Below, one piece after another: positions 1-7,984 of a stretch of DNA of 31,087 bases. The notes under the pieces were generated by a model, which was given only the letters and a program-made list of their open reading frames with translations, was not told the DNA's origin and did no database searches. Both the position numbers and the translations under genes were made by a program. Source of the stretch: SAR116 cluster bacterium (GTDB taxonomy: Bacteria; Pseudomonadota; Alphaproteobacteria; Puniceispirillales; GCA-002684695); contig NYVQ01000066.1 of the NCBI GenBank assembly GCA_002684695.1, positions 1-31,087 of the forward strand. Reading direction: 5' to 3'. Every line of letters starts with the position of its first letter. Position 1 is the stretch's first letter.

Positions 1-1484
1 CCAGCGAATTCTAAAAGTGCATTTTCAAGCGATCTTAGTGCTTCTACATCCAAATCATTTGTAGGTTCGTCTAAAAGAAGTAAGTTACAATCTGTTTTTA
101 AAACTTTTGCTAAATGAACTCTATTTCTCTCACCACCAGATAACTGACTAATTCTTTTTTGCTGATCAGTGCTTTTAAAATTAAAAAATCCAGCATATGC
201 TCTTGAGTTCATTTTTCTAGAACCAATTTCAAGCTCATCTAATCCACCCGAAATTTCTTCCCAAACCGTTTTGGTGTCTTCTAAATGATCACGAGACTGA
301 TCTACATATCCTAACTTTACAGTTTCACCAATTCTTATTTCACCATTATCAGGATTTTCTGCACCTGTAAGCAGCTTAAATAATGTGGTTTTTCCTGCAC
401 CATTTGCACCTATTACACCAACAATTCCAGCAGGTGGCAAATTAAATGTCAAATTTTCAAATAGTAATTTATCGTCAAAAGATTTTTTCAAATTTTTAGA
501 TTCAATAACTATATTTCCTAATCGCGGTCCTGAAGGTATTATAATTTTAGTAATTTGATCAAGTTTCTCATTATTTTTTTTAAATAATTCATCATATGAA
601 TTAAGCCTTGCCTTTGATTTTGCTTGTCTTGCTTTAGGAGCAGAACGAACCCATTCCAACTCATCAGAAAGAGTCTTTTTCCTAGATAACTCAGCTTTTC
701 CTTCAACCTCTAAACGTTTTTCTTTCTGTTCCAACCAGCCAGAGTAATTACCTTTGTAAGGAATACCTTGACCTCTATCAATTTCTAGAATCCAACCAGC
801 AACTTCATCTAAAAAATATCTGTCATGCGTTACTGTTATGACAGTATTTTTAAAATCATGAAGATATCTTTGAAGCCAAGAAACTGTCTCAGCATCAAGA
901 TGGTTAGTTGGCTCATCTAACAATAAAATATCAGGTGAAGAAAGAAGTAATTTACAAAGTGCCACTCTCCTAATTTCCCCACCAGATAAATTAACAACTG
1001 ATGAATTACTAGAAGGCAGCCTTAAAGCATCCATTGCTATTTCTGCTTTTCTTTCAATATCCCAAGCATCAATTGCATCAATTTTCTCTTGCAGTTCTCC
1101 TTGTTTTATTATTAGTTCATTCATCTCATCTTCTGTTATATCCTCAGCAAACTTTGAACTAATTATATTAAATTCATCTAAAAGCTCTTTTGCCTCACCT
1201 AACCCAGACATAACATTTTCTAGCACACTTAATTTTTTATCAAGCTTTGGCTCTTGCGACAAATAGCCTATTTTAAGACCTTCGGCAGCCCATGCCTCAC
1301 CATTAAATTCTTTATCAATACCCGCAATAATTTTTAATAGTGTTGATTTTCCAGATCCGTTTATTCCTAAAACGCCTATTTTTGCTCCCGGCAAAAAAGA
1401 TAAGTTTATATCTTTTAGAACTTCTTTACCACCAGGCCAAATTTTTTTTAACTGCTGAATTGTATAAACATATTGAACTGACAT
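1..1484 (-). CDS. ettA: Energy-dependent translational throttle protein EttA (ABC-F ATPase), 3' end cut by window edge
   Basis: This is a soluble ABC-F protein with two ATP-binding cassettes. The family binds the ribosomal E site and gates entry into elongation according to the ATP/ADP ratio. I translated the reverse strand from the ATG at 1484. About 494 residues are present, out of about 555 usual for the family. The first cassette has Walker A GINGSGKST (residues 40-48), signature LSGGE (166-170) and the Walker B/D-loop LLLDEPTNHLD. An arm and linker region follows, and then the second cassette with GANGAGKTT, LSGGERNR and LLLDEPTNDLD. The reading frame is open to base 1, so only the extreme C-terminus is missing. 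The N-terminus (MSVQYVYT, then KIWPGGKEVLKDI) matches EttA rather than Uup or YheS types. It lies 17 bases downstream of the small membrane protein gene and is probably co-transcribed with it. The family call is firm; the choice of EttA over other ABC-F paralogues is strong. Confidence 0.95.
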   Translation of the reverse strand, partial: MSVQYVYTIQQLKKIWPGGKEVLKDINLSFLPGAKIGVLGINGSGKSTLLKIIAGIDKEFNGEAWAAEGLKIGYLSQEPKLDKKLSVLENVMSGLGEAKELLDEFNIISSKFAEDITEDEMNELIIKQGELQEKIDAIDAWDIERKAEIAMDALRLPSSNSSVVNLSGGEIRRVALCKLLLSSPDILLLDEPTNHLDAETVSWLQRYLHDFKNTVITVTHDRYFLDEVAGWILEIDRGQGIPYKGNYSGWLEQKEKRLEVEGKAELSRKKTLSDELEWVRSAPKARQAKSKARLNSYDELFKKNNEKLDQITKIIIPSGPRLGNIVIESKNLKKSFDDKLLFENLTFNLPPAGIVGVIGANGAGKTTLFKLLTGAENPDNGEIRIGETVKLGYVDQSRDHLEDTKTVWEEISGGLDELEIGSRKMNSRAYAGFFNFKSTDQQKRISQLSGGERNRVHLAKVLKTDCNLLLLDEPTNDLDVEALRSLENALLEFA

Positions 1485-1501
1485 CTTCTACCTTCGACTA
1501 G

Positions 1502-1885
1502 TTATTTAAATTTTGTGTATTTTATATCTTTAGAATTAATTATTTGGATAACTTTAAGTTTGTTTTTATTATCAATAGAAAGTAACTTCATGCTAAGGTT
1601 ATCATCTAATATAATAAATATGTTTCCATCATCCCAATCAATTGATTTAATTGATTTTACATTTGGTAATTCTAATTTAAATTCTGAGTATTTAGTATTT
1701 TGATATTGAATATTATTAGGATTGTTCTTTTGTAAATCACCATTCATTACTTTATAAACTATCACAAAAATTAACAAAAAAATTGATAGTCCTAGAGCTA
1801 TTACTATTATTTTTAAAAATTTTAAATTTATTATTGGTGCAAACTCTTTTTCTTTATTTTGCTTATTTGAGCTATCAATTTTCAT
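1502..1885 (-). CDS. Small single-pass membrane protein, possibly DUF6476-like
   Basis: This is a 127-residue protein of unknown function. The longest frame opens at a TTG at 1924, but the codons before the ATG at 1885 encode an unlikely hydrophobic leader, so I start at ATG 1885 (MKIDSSNKQNKEKEF). It has a short polar cytoplasmic segment with lysines, one strongly hydrophobic helix (about residues 24-46), a polar linker, and a C-terminal domain of about 70 residues rich in beta-type alternation (DWDDGNIFIILDDN, then a KLKVIQIIN strand). The layout of one helix followed by a short domain that ends in a beta strand resembles the DUF6476 proteins that I recall next to rluD in some Alphaproteobacteria. 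That assignment is from memory and unverified. It is divergent from rluD and lies 17 bases upstream of ettA. Confidence 0.6.
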   Translation of the reverse strand: MKIDSSNKQNKEKEFAPIINLKFLKIIVIALGLSIFLLIFVIVYKVMNGDLQKNNPNNIQYQNTKYSEFKLELPNVKSIKSIDWDDGNIFIILDDNLSMKLLSIDNKNKLKVIQIINSKDIKYTKFK

Positions 1886-1968
1886 TTTTATAATATATTT
1901 TTGAATTATAAGTACTATTATCAAAAAAATACTTCATTTTGAAGAAATTTATATTTTTTGGATGAGAA

Positions 1969-2961
1969 TTGACAAAAGAATTTGAATTTAGATGTAATGA
2001 CGAGGAGACAGGTCAAAGACTTGATATATTTCTATTTAACTCAGTTAAAGGGAATTGTAATGAGTTAATATCTAGGAACCGAATAAAGTCTTTAATTGAA
2101 AATAGTTGCGTCCAAAAAGATAATGATTATATATTATCTCCTTCAACTAAAACAATTTCCAAATCAATCTATAAAATATTTATCCCAGCTGCTGTTCAAG
2201 GTAAACCAGCTCCAGAAAAAATTGAATTAGATGTTTTATATGAAGATAATGATATTATAATTATAAATAAAAAAGTGGGTATGGTTGTTCATCCTGGCCA
2301 CGGAAATCATACAGGAACACTTGTAAACGCATTACTTTATCATTGTAGAGATACACTATCCGGTATAGGAGGCATTACAAGACCAGGGATTGTTCACAGA
2401 ATTGATAAAGATACTTCAGGCATTTTGGTGGTTGCTAAGAATGATTTTGCTCATACTCATTTATCCAATCAGTTTAAAGAACATAGTATTACTAGAACAT
2501 ATTTGGCTCTAGTTTGGGGTATAATTAAAAATAATTCTGGGACTATAGAAAATAAAATTTCACGTCACCCTTATAACAGAAAAAAAATGAGTGTATCGAA
2601 AAATGGAAAAGTTGCGATAACACACTGGAATACGAAAGACACTTTTTTTAATTTAGCAACCTTAGTTAAATGTAAATTAGAAACTGGGAGAACGCACCAA
2701 ATAAGAGTTCATTTTTCAAATTTTGGGAATCATTTAGTTGGGGACAAAGTGTATTCAAACACAAAAATAGAAAAAAAGTTTTTAATTAAAAAAAATCAAG
2801 AAATGTATAGTCTTTTGAAATTATTTCCCAGACAAGCGCTTCATGCTAATCATTTAAGTTTTAATCACCCCAAAACCAATGAAAGGTTATCTTTTAGCGT
2901 ACAGCTACCTAAAGATATGCAAGATTTATTAAGTAAACTGGGTGAAACTATTGAAAAATAA
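1969..2961 (+). CDS. rluD: Ribosomal large-subunit pseudouridine synthase (RluD/RluA family)
   Basis: This enzyme isomerises uridines in 23S rRNA; in E. coli RluD modifies helix 69 (U1911, U1915, U1917). It is 330 residues, close to the usual 325. It has an N-terminal S4 RNA-binding domain (about residues 15-75; GQRLDIFL is its typical opening), then the RluA catalytic domain with the HRID motif and catalytic Asp146 followed by KDTSGILVVAKN, and later GRTHQIRVHF. The start is TTG at 1969. An in-frame TGA at 1963-1965 lies just upstream and there is no early in-frame ATG, so this start is nearly forced. An out-of-frame ATG at 1962 opens an eight-codon reading frame that runs across the TTG. 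rpoH follows after 23 bases on the same strand. RluD is preferred over RluC because of the synteny and the N-terminal S4 domain. Confidence 0.93.
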   Translation: MTKEFEFRCNDEETGQRLDIFLFNSVKGNCNELISRNRIKSLIENSCVQKDNDYILSPSTKTISKSIYKIFIPAAVQGKPAPEKIELDVLYEDNDIIIINKKVGMVVHPGHGNHTGTLVNALLYHCRDTLSGIGGITRPGIVHRIDKDTSGILVVAKNDFAHTHLSNQFKEHSITRTYLALVWGIIKNNSGTIENKISRHPYNRKKMSVSKNGKVAITHWNTKDTFFNLATLVKCKLETGRTHQIRVHFSNFGNHLVGDKVYSNTKIEKKFLIKKNQEMYSLLKLFPRQALHANHLSFNHPKTNERLSFSVQLPKDMQDLLSKLGETIEK

Positions 2962-2984
2962 TAATTAATCACCAAATATTAAAT

Positions 2985-3866
2985 ATGAAACACAATATTA
3001 TACCAGCAATTTCTAATGAGGGAAACCTTAGCTCTTACATGGAGCAAATAAAAAAATTCCCTCTATTAGAAGTTAAAGAAGAATATATGCTTGCAAAAGC
3101 TTGGAAAAATCAAGGTGATGTGAAGGCTGCACATAAATTAGTTACAAGTCATTTAAGACTTGTTGCTAAAATTGCTTCTGGTTATAGAGGTTATGGCCTG
3201 CCTATTTCTGATTTAATTTCAGAAGGAAATATTGGTATGATGCATGCCGTAAAAAGATTTGAACCAGAAAAAGGCTTTAGACTTGCAACCTATGCTATGT
3301 GGTGGATTAAGGCCTCTATACAGGAATATATTCTCAGATCATGGTCTCTTGTAAAAATTGGTACGACTGCTGCTCAAAAAAAACTTTTCTTTAATTTAAA
3401 AAAAATCAAATCAAAAATATCTGCAATTGAAGAAGGTGATCTTACACCAGAGCAAGTTGATAAAATCTCTACTGAACTAAGTGTATCAAAAAAAGAAGTA
3501 GTCTCTATGAACAGAAGAATATCTGGTTCTGATTATTCACTTAATGCACCAGTGACTGACGATGGGCAAGGTGAATGGCAGGACTGGTTAGAAGATGAAA
3601 CACAAAATCAAGAGGCAAGCTTTGCAGAAACAGAAGAATACCTTATTAAAAAAAATATTATGAATGAAGCTCTTCAGGTATTATCTGAAAGAGAAAAAGA
3701 TATTATTTGTGAGAGACAATTAAGTGAAAAACCACTTACTTTAGAAGATTTAAGTATCAGATATGATGTAAGTAGAGAAAGAATTAGACAAATAGAAGCA
3801 AAAGCTTTTGAAAAACTTCAAAACGAGATGAAATCAAAAGCTAAAAAAATTAAGCTTTTCAACTAA
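2985..3866 (+). CDS. rpoH: RNA polymerase heat-shock sigma factor RpoH (sigma-32)
   Basis: This is an alternative sigma factor that directs RNA polymerase to heat-shock and protein-folding promoters. It is 293 residues, the usual length. Region 2 runs from about residue 52 (LVTSHLRLVAKIA, then GLPISDLISEGNIGMMHAVKRFEP) through the promoter-melting helix with ATYAMWWIKASIQEYI. The diagnostic RpoH box follows at residues 131-140 (QKKLFFNLKK). This segment separates RpoH from RpoD and is the region linked to control by DnaK and FtsH. Region 4 lies near the C-terminus, with the helix-turn-helix LEDLSIRYDVSRERIRQIE. It begins 23 bases after rluD and is convergent with purA, with only three bases between the stop codons. 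FtsH, encoded in the same window, is the known protease for sigma-32 in enterobacteria; the same link here is inference. Confidence 0.96.
   Translation: MKHNIIPAISNEGNLSSYMEQIKKFPLLEVKEEYMLAKAWKNQGDVKAAHKLVTSHLRLVAKIASGYRGYGLPISDLISEGNIGMMHAVKRFEPEKGFRLATYAMWWIKASIQEYILRSWSLVKIGTTAAQKKLFFNLKKIKSKISAIEEGDLTPEQVDKISTELSVSKKEVVSMNRRISGSDYSLNAPVTDDGQGEWQDWLEDETQNQEASFAETEEYLIKKNIMNEALQVLSEREKDIICERQLSEKPLTLEDLSIRYDVSRERIRQIEAKAFEKLQNEMKSKAKKIKLFN
3836..3859. terminator. Weak inverted repeat at the rpoH/purA convergent junction
   Basis: Seven-base arms AAAAGCT (3836-3842) and AGCTTTT (3853-3859) enclose a ten-base A/T loop inside the last codons of rpoH. The arms supply A and U tracts in both directions, so it could end transcription both ways. 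The stem has only two G/C pairs, so this is a weak candidate. Confidence 0.3.
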
Positions 3867-3869
3867 TAA

Positions 3870-5159
3870 TTAACTAAAAAGATATTTTAATAAAATAGTG
3901 TCTTTTCTCTCTGGACTCGTAGAAACAATATCTATTGGACATTCAATTAATTCTTCAAGCCGTCTTATATAGCTAATAGCTTTATTAGGTAAATTTTGAA
4001 AGTTACTAGTTCCTACAGTTGTTTTTTCCCAGCCTTCCATTTTTTCATATAATGGTAAAATCATATTTTGAGTCTTCTCATCTGAAGGAAAATATTTGAT
4101 TATCTTATCTCCAACTTTATATGAAGTGCATATACTGAGGGACTCAAAAGTATCTAGAACATCTAATTTTGTCAATGCTATTGAAGTTACTCCAGATATT
4201 TTTAACGCCTGTTTAACCATTACAGCATCAAACCAGCCACATCGTCTTTTACGACCAGTTACAGTTCCAAATTCAGCTCCTAATTTACCAAGTTTCGTTC
4301 CAATTAGATTGGCTTGCTCAGTAGGGAATGGACCAGATCCTACTCTTGTAGTATACGCTTTAGTAATCCCTATTATAGAGTCAATACTTTTAAAGCCAAA
4401 ACCTGAACCATTTGCTGCCTGCCCAGCAACAGTTGAAGATGATGTAACATATGGATATGTTCCATGGTCAATATCTAACATTGTGCCCTGTGCACCCTCA
4501 AATAAAATTTTTTTATTTTTTTGTTTAAAATCTTCCAATAAAAGCCATGTATCTTCAGAATACTCCAAGATTGAATGTGATATTTTTAGAAGTTGATTAT
4601 ATATTTTTTCAGGTTCTACAATTTCAAAGTTAAGAGCTTTAAGCCAAATATTGTGATGATCAACAATTTTATGTATTTTTTCTTTTAAAAGAACTTTGTC
4701 ATTTAAATCGGCGACTCTTATTGCTCTTCGAGCAACTTTATCTTCATAAGCTGGGCCTATACCACGGCCTGTTGTACCAATTTTTTTGTTACCTCTTTGA
4801 GTTTCACGAGCGTTATCAATTAATGAATGAATGGGTAAAATGAGCGGAGCAGAATTTGAAATTTTTAAATTTTCATTTGTAACATCTATTCCACAATCTT
4901 TTATTTTTTTTATTTCATCTAATAACGTCCAAGGGTCTAGAACTACCCCATTGCCAATTATTGAAATTTTATTCTTACGTATTATACCTGATGGTAGTAT
5001 TGAAAGCTTATATGTTTTCCCATCTATTACCAAAGTATGGCCTGCATTGTGCCCCCCTTGAAACCTCACAATAATATCAGCTTCTTCCGATAAAAAGTCT
5101 ACAATTTTACCTTTGCCCTCATCACCCCATTGGGTACCTAATACTACTATACTTTTCAC
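3870..5159 (-). CDS. purA: Adenylosuccinate synthetase PurA
   Basis: This cytosolic enzyme joins IMP and aspartate using GTP to form adenylosuccinate, the first committed step from IMP to AMP. It is 429 residues (E. coli 432). The glycine-rich GTP loop GDEGKGK spans residues 12-18 and contains catalytic Asp13. The partner His41 lies in GGHNAGHTLV. Further family blocks are GTTGRGIGPAYEDK, FEGAQGTMLDIDHGTYPYVTSS and TVTGRKRRCGW. The start is GTG at 5159, with the Shine-Dalgarno AGAGGA (5164-5169 on the plus strand) five bases upstream. No better start lies nearby. It is the last gene of the long reverse block, 59 bases downstream of serA, and it meets rpoH tail to tail. Confidence 0.97.
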   Translation of the reverse strand: MKSIVVLGTQWGDEGKGKIVDFLSEEADIIVRFQGGHNAGHTLVIDGKTYKLSILPSGIIRKNKISIIGNGVVLDPWTLLDEIKKIKDCGIDVTNENLKISNSAPLILPIHSLIDNARETQRGNKKIGTTGRGIGPAYEDKVARRAIRVADLNDKVLLKEKIHKIVDHHNIWLKALNFEIVEPEKIYNQLLKISHSILEYSEDTWLLLEDFKQKNKKILFEGAQGTMLDIDHGTYPYVTSSSTVAGQAANGSGFGFKSIDSIIGITKAYTTRVGSGPFPTEQANLIGTKLGKLGAEFGTVTGRKRRCGWFDAVMVKQALKISGVTSIALTKLDVLDTFESLSICTSYKVGDKIIKYFPSDEKTQNMILPLYEKMEGWEKTTVGTSNFQNLPNKAISYIRRLEELIECPIDIVSTSPERKDTILLKYLFS

Positions 5160-5163
5160 AATG

Positions 5164-5169
5164 TCCTCT
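5164..5169 (-). promoter_or_regulatory. Shine-Dalgarno site fixing the GTG start of purA
   Basis: On the minus strand the hexamer AGAGGA sits five bases before the GTG at 5159. It is one of the better ribosome binding sites in the window and supports the non-ATG start. Confidence 0.7.
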
Positions 5170-5218
5170 ATGTTATTTATCTAAACAATATATGATTTAA
5201 ATTATTATAAAAGATAAT

Positions 5219-6799
5219 TTAAAATGTTATGTAATCCACACGAACCACATGCTCAAGGTCTTGAATTAATTTCAATAAATTATTATCAATATGTTGATCT
5301 ACCGAAATGATAGCAATAGCCTCACCTGAGTCATCCCTCCTACCAAGATGAAAGGAGCCTATATTAATTTTATTATTTGCTAGTAATGTGCCTATAGAGC
5401 CTATAAAGCCTGGTTTGTCAAAGTTGCGTACATAAAGAGTTTTAGACGAAAAGTTTGCTTCAATTGGGATACCTTGAACTGCAGTTATTCTAGGTATTTT
5501 ATTACCAATAAGTGTGCCTGAAATCTCTCTCGAATAATTTTCATAATTAACGGTTACTGTTACAAGATTTTGATAATCAACTTTACGTTCATGGTTAATA
5601 GTAGATATCTCTAATCCTTTCTGTTTTGCAACAGAAGTTGAATTAACCAAATTTACGTTATCAAAGTAATTCCTTAACAACCCATAAAATATGGCGGATA
5701 ATATTGGTTTATTATTTATATTTGAAGCAATTCCATCAAATTCTATTTTTACAGATTTTATATTTTGAGACCTAACTTTAACCTGTCCAAGGAAGCTCCC
5801 CAGTAGTTCAGAAAGTTTCAAAAATGGCTTTAGTATGACTGCTTCCTCTTTATTGACTGAAGGAGTGTTTAATGAGTTAATTACTGAACCATTTAGTAAA
5901 AAATCTGAAATCTGATCTGAGATTTGAATAGCAACCTTCTCTTGTGCTTCTAGGGTACTTGCGCCCAAATGAGGAGTAAAAATTATATTTTGTGATTCAA
6001 ATAAAATATTTGAAAAAGCAGGTTCTTTCTCAAAAACATCTATTGCAGCTGCACCAATATGGTTAGTTTTTAAAGCCTCGAATAATGCTTTCTCCTCAAC
6101 CAACCCTCCTCTTGCGCAGTTTATTATCCAAGCCCCTTTTTTTATAGAAAAAATATTTTGATTGTTAATAATATATTTTGTTGTCTCTGTCATAGGAGTA
6201 TGAAGAGAGATAATATCTGAAGCCTTCAGTAATTGCTCCAATGAAACCTTTTCTACACCTAATTCATTTGATTTACTGTTAGTCAAAAAAGGGTCATAAA
6301 CGCAAACTTTCATCTTTAAACCTTTTGCTCTATCAGCAACTATTGATCCAATATTACCACAACCTATTAAACCTAAGCATTTACCAAAAATCTCCGTACC
6401 AGTGAATTTTGATTTCTCCCACTTACCCTGTTTTGTTGATAAATTTGCTTCGGGTATTCTTCTTGCTAATGACATGATCATAGCAATTGTATGTTCTGCA
6501 GTAGTTATTGAATTCCCGTGAGGTGTATTCATTACTATTATTCCTTTTGAAGTAGCTGCTTCAAGGTCTATATTATCAATTCCTATTCCAGCCCTTCCAA
6601 TAATTTTTAATTTTTTTGCTAAATGGATAATTTCTTTATCTACATTTGTATTTGAACGTATCGCAAGTCCATCATAATTAGGTATGACCCTTTTAAACTC
6701 TTCTTTAGTTAGATTTGGAAAATAGTCTACCTCGATACCACGATCTTGGAAAATTGAGACAGCGTTTTTACTTAATGTATCACTTATCAAGACCTTCAT
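5219..6799 (-). CDS. serA: D-3-phosphoglycerate dehydrogenase SerA (long form with ACT domain)
   Basis: This enzyme oxidises 3-phosphoglycerate to 3-phosphohydroxypyruvate with NAD, the first step of serine synthesis. The reading frame can be extended to 6835, but I start at the ATG at 6799. It gives the family-typical opening MKVLISDTLS and forms an ATGA overlap with the serC stop, a common sign of translational coupling. The product is 526 residues, matching the long form. Visible blocks are the substrate and hinge region GRAGIGIDNIDLEAA, the NAD-binding GLIGCGNIGS, the catalytic arginine in INCARGGLV, DVFEKEPAF, and the catalytic histidine in TPHLGASTLEAQ. An intervening domain follows, and then a C-terminal ACT domain (about the last 75 residues, RNFDKPGFIGSIGTLLA) that usually mediates serine feedback. 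Confidence 0.97.
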   Translation of the reverse strand: MKVLISDTLSKNAVSIFQDRGIEVDYFPNLTKEEFKRVIPNYDGLAIRSNTNVDKEIIHLAKKLKIIGRAGIGIDNIDLEAATSKGIIVMNTPHGNSITTAEHTIAMIMSLARRIPEANLSTKQGKWEKSKFTGTEIFGKCLGLIGCGNIGSIVADRAKGLKMKVCVYDPFLTNSKSNELGVEKVSLEQLLKASDIISLHTPMTETTKYIINNQNIFSIKKGAWIINCARGGLVEEKALFEALKTNHIGAAAIDVFEKEPAFSNILFESQNIIFTPHLGASTLEAQEKVAIQISDQISDFLLNGSVINSLNTPSVNKEEAVILKPFLKLSELLGSFLGQVKVRSQNIKSVKIEFDGIASNINNKPILSAIFYGLLRNYFDNVNLVNSTSVAKQKGLEISTINHERKVDYQNLVTVTVNYENYSREISGTLIGNKIPRITAVQGIPIEANFSSKTLYVRNFDKPGFIGSIGTLLANNKINIGSFHLGRRDDSGEAIAIISVDQHIDNNLLKLIQDLEHVVRVDYITF

Positions 6800-7944
6800 T
6801 TTTGAAAAATTTTCTCCCAACCATAACTTAACCATTGCGTTAAAATCTTTAAATCACTTTTTTCAACAGTTGGACCACACCAAATTCTCAACCCAAGAGG
6901 TGCAGTTCTATAGTGTTTGATGTCATAAGCAGCTTTATTTATTTCAAGAATATTAAGGAATTTATCAACACTTTCTATTTTTTTAGTTTCTTTTAATGAC
7001 AGAAACCATGGATCAGTAAATTTTAAACAAACAGAAGTTTTAGATCGATAAGTTTCACTTTCAGCTAAAAAGTCAACCCAATTATTTTTTTTACAAAAAT
7101 CTTCTATAATTCCAAAATTTTCGATAGTTTTGGTTTTTAAGTATTTTAACCCTCCATTTGATTTTGCCCACTCCAAAATAGAAAGCCATTCTTGAACTGC
7201 AACCATAGAAGGAGTGTTTATAGTTAAACCATCAAAAATACTTAAATTTAACTTATTACTCTTTTTAAGATTAAATAATTTAGGAATGGGCCAACTAGGG
7301 TTATAACTGTCTATATGAGAAACCGCTTTAGGTGATAAGACTATCATTCCATGTCCACCCTCGCCTCCAAGAGCCTTTTGCCAACTAAAAGTAAGAACAT
7401 CTATTTTTGACCAATCTATATCAACAGTAAAAATAGCTGAGGTTGCATCACATATAGTCAAGCCCTCTCTTAAGGGATCTATCCAATTTACGTCAGGTAA
7501 ACAAACTCCACTAGTTGTTCCATTCCAAGTGAAAACAACATCATTATTAAAATTTATTTGATCTAAATCTGGGATCTTACCGTATGGTGCTTGAAAAATT
7601 CTAGTATCTAAAATTTTTAACTCATTTGTAATATCATTGACCCAATCATAACCAAAAGACTCCCAAGCTATTATATCAACTTTTCTTGAACCTAAGATAT
7701 TCCATAACGCTATTTCAAATGCTCCAGTGTCAGAACCTGGAAGTATTCCTAGTATGTAATCCTTAGGTAAATTTAAAAGATTTTTAGTTTCTTCAATACA
7801 ATGTTTTAAATGACTTTTCCCAACTTTTGAACGATGTGATCTACCAATAGAATCAAGTTTTATATTATTTAATGACCATCCTAAATATTTAGGGCACGGA
7901 CCTGAAGAAAAACTTGGATTTAAAGGTAATATTGAAGGTTTCAT
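6796..7944 (-). CDS. serC: Phosphoserine aminotransferase SerC (alphaproteobacterial type)
   Basis: This PLP enzyme converts 3-phosphohydroxypyruvate and glutamate to phosphoserine and 2-oxoglutarate, the second step of serine synthesis. It is 382 residues. The N-terminus has NPSFSSGPCPKYLGW, then SHRSKVGK. Gly/Ser residues that contact the phosphate are in ILPGSDTGAFE. The PLP-linked lysine is Lys190 in SWQKALGGEGG. The sequence matches the longer alphaproteobacterial subgroup (about 380-390 residues) better than the 360-residue E. coli enzyme. The ATG at 7944 is the obvious start. The TGA stop at 6796 overlaps the serA ATG by four bases, so the two serine enzymes are made from one message. 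glmM lies 40 bases upstream. Confidence 0.95.
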   Translation of the reverse strand: MKPSILPLNPSFSSGPCPKYLGWSLNNIKLDSIGRSHRSKVGKSHLKHCIEETKNLLNLPKDYILGILPGSDTGAFEIALWNILGSRKVDIIAWESFGYDWVNDITNELKILDTRIFQAPYGKIPDLDQINFNNDVVFTWNGTTSGVCLPDVNWIDPLREGLTICDATSAIFTVDIDWSKIDVLTFSWQKALGGEGGHGMIVLSPKAVSHIDSYNPSWPIPKLFNLKKSNKLNLSIFDGLTINTPSMVAVQEWLSILEWAKSNGGLKYLKTKTIENFGIIEDFCKKNNWVDFLAESETYRSKTSVCLKFTDPWFLSLKETKKIESVDKFLNILEINKAAYDIKHYRTAPLGLRIWCGPTVEKSDLKILTQWLSYGWEKIFQK

Positions 7945-7984
7945 CTAAAATTTTTATCAAAATAAGTTTTTATAAATATTATAA

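Noticed and set aside
4096..4596. Plus-strand open frame of 166 codons inside purA.
   Set aside because: It is antisense to a fully conserved enzyme, has no ribosome binding site and shows no domain. It is a shadow frame.
6800..6835. N-terminal extension of serA (MVKLWLGENFSK).
   Set aside because: These codons overlap the end of serC and do not resemble SerA. The ATG at 6799 gives the family start and an ATGA overlap.
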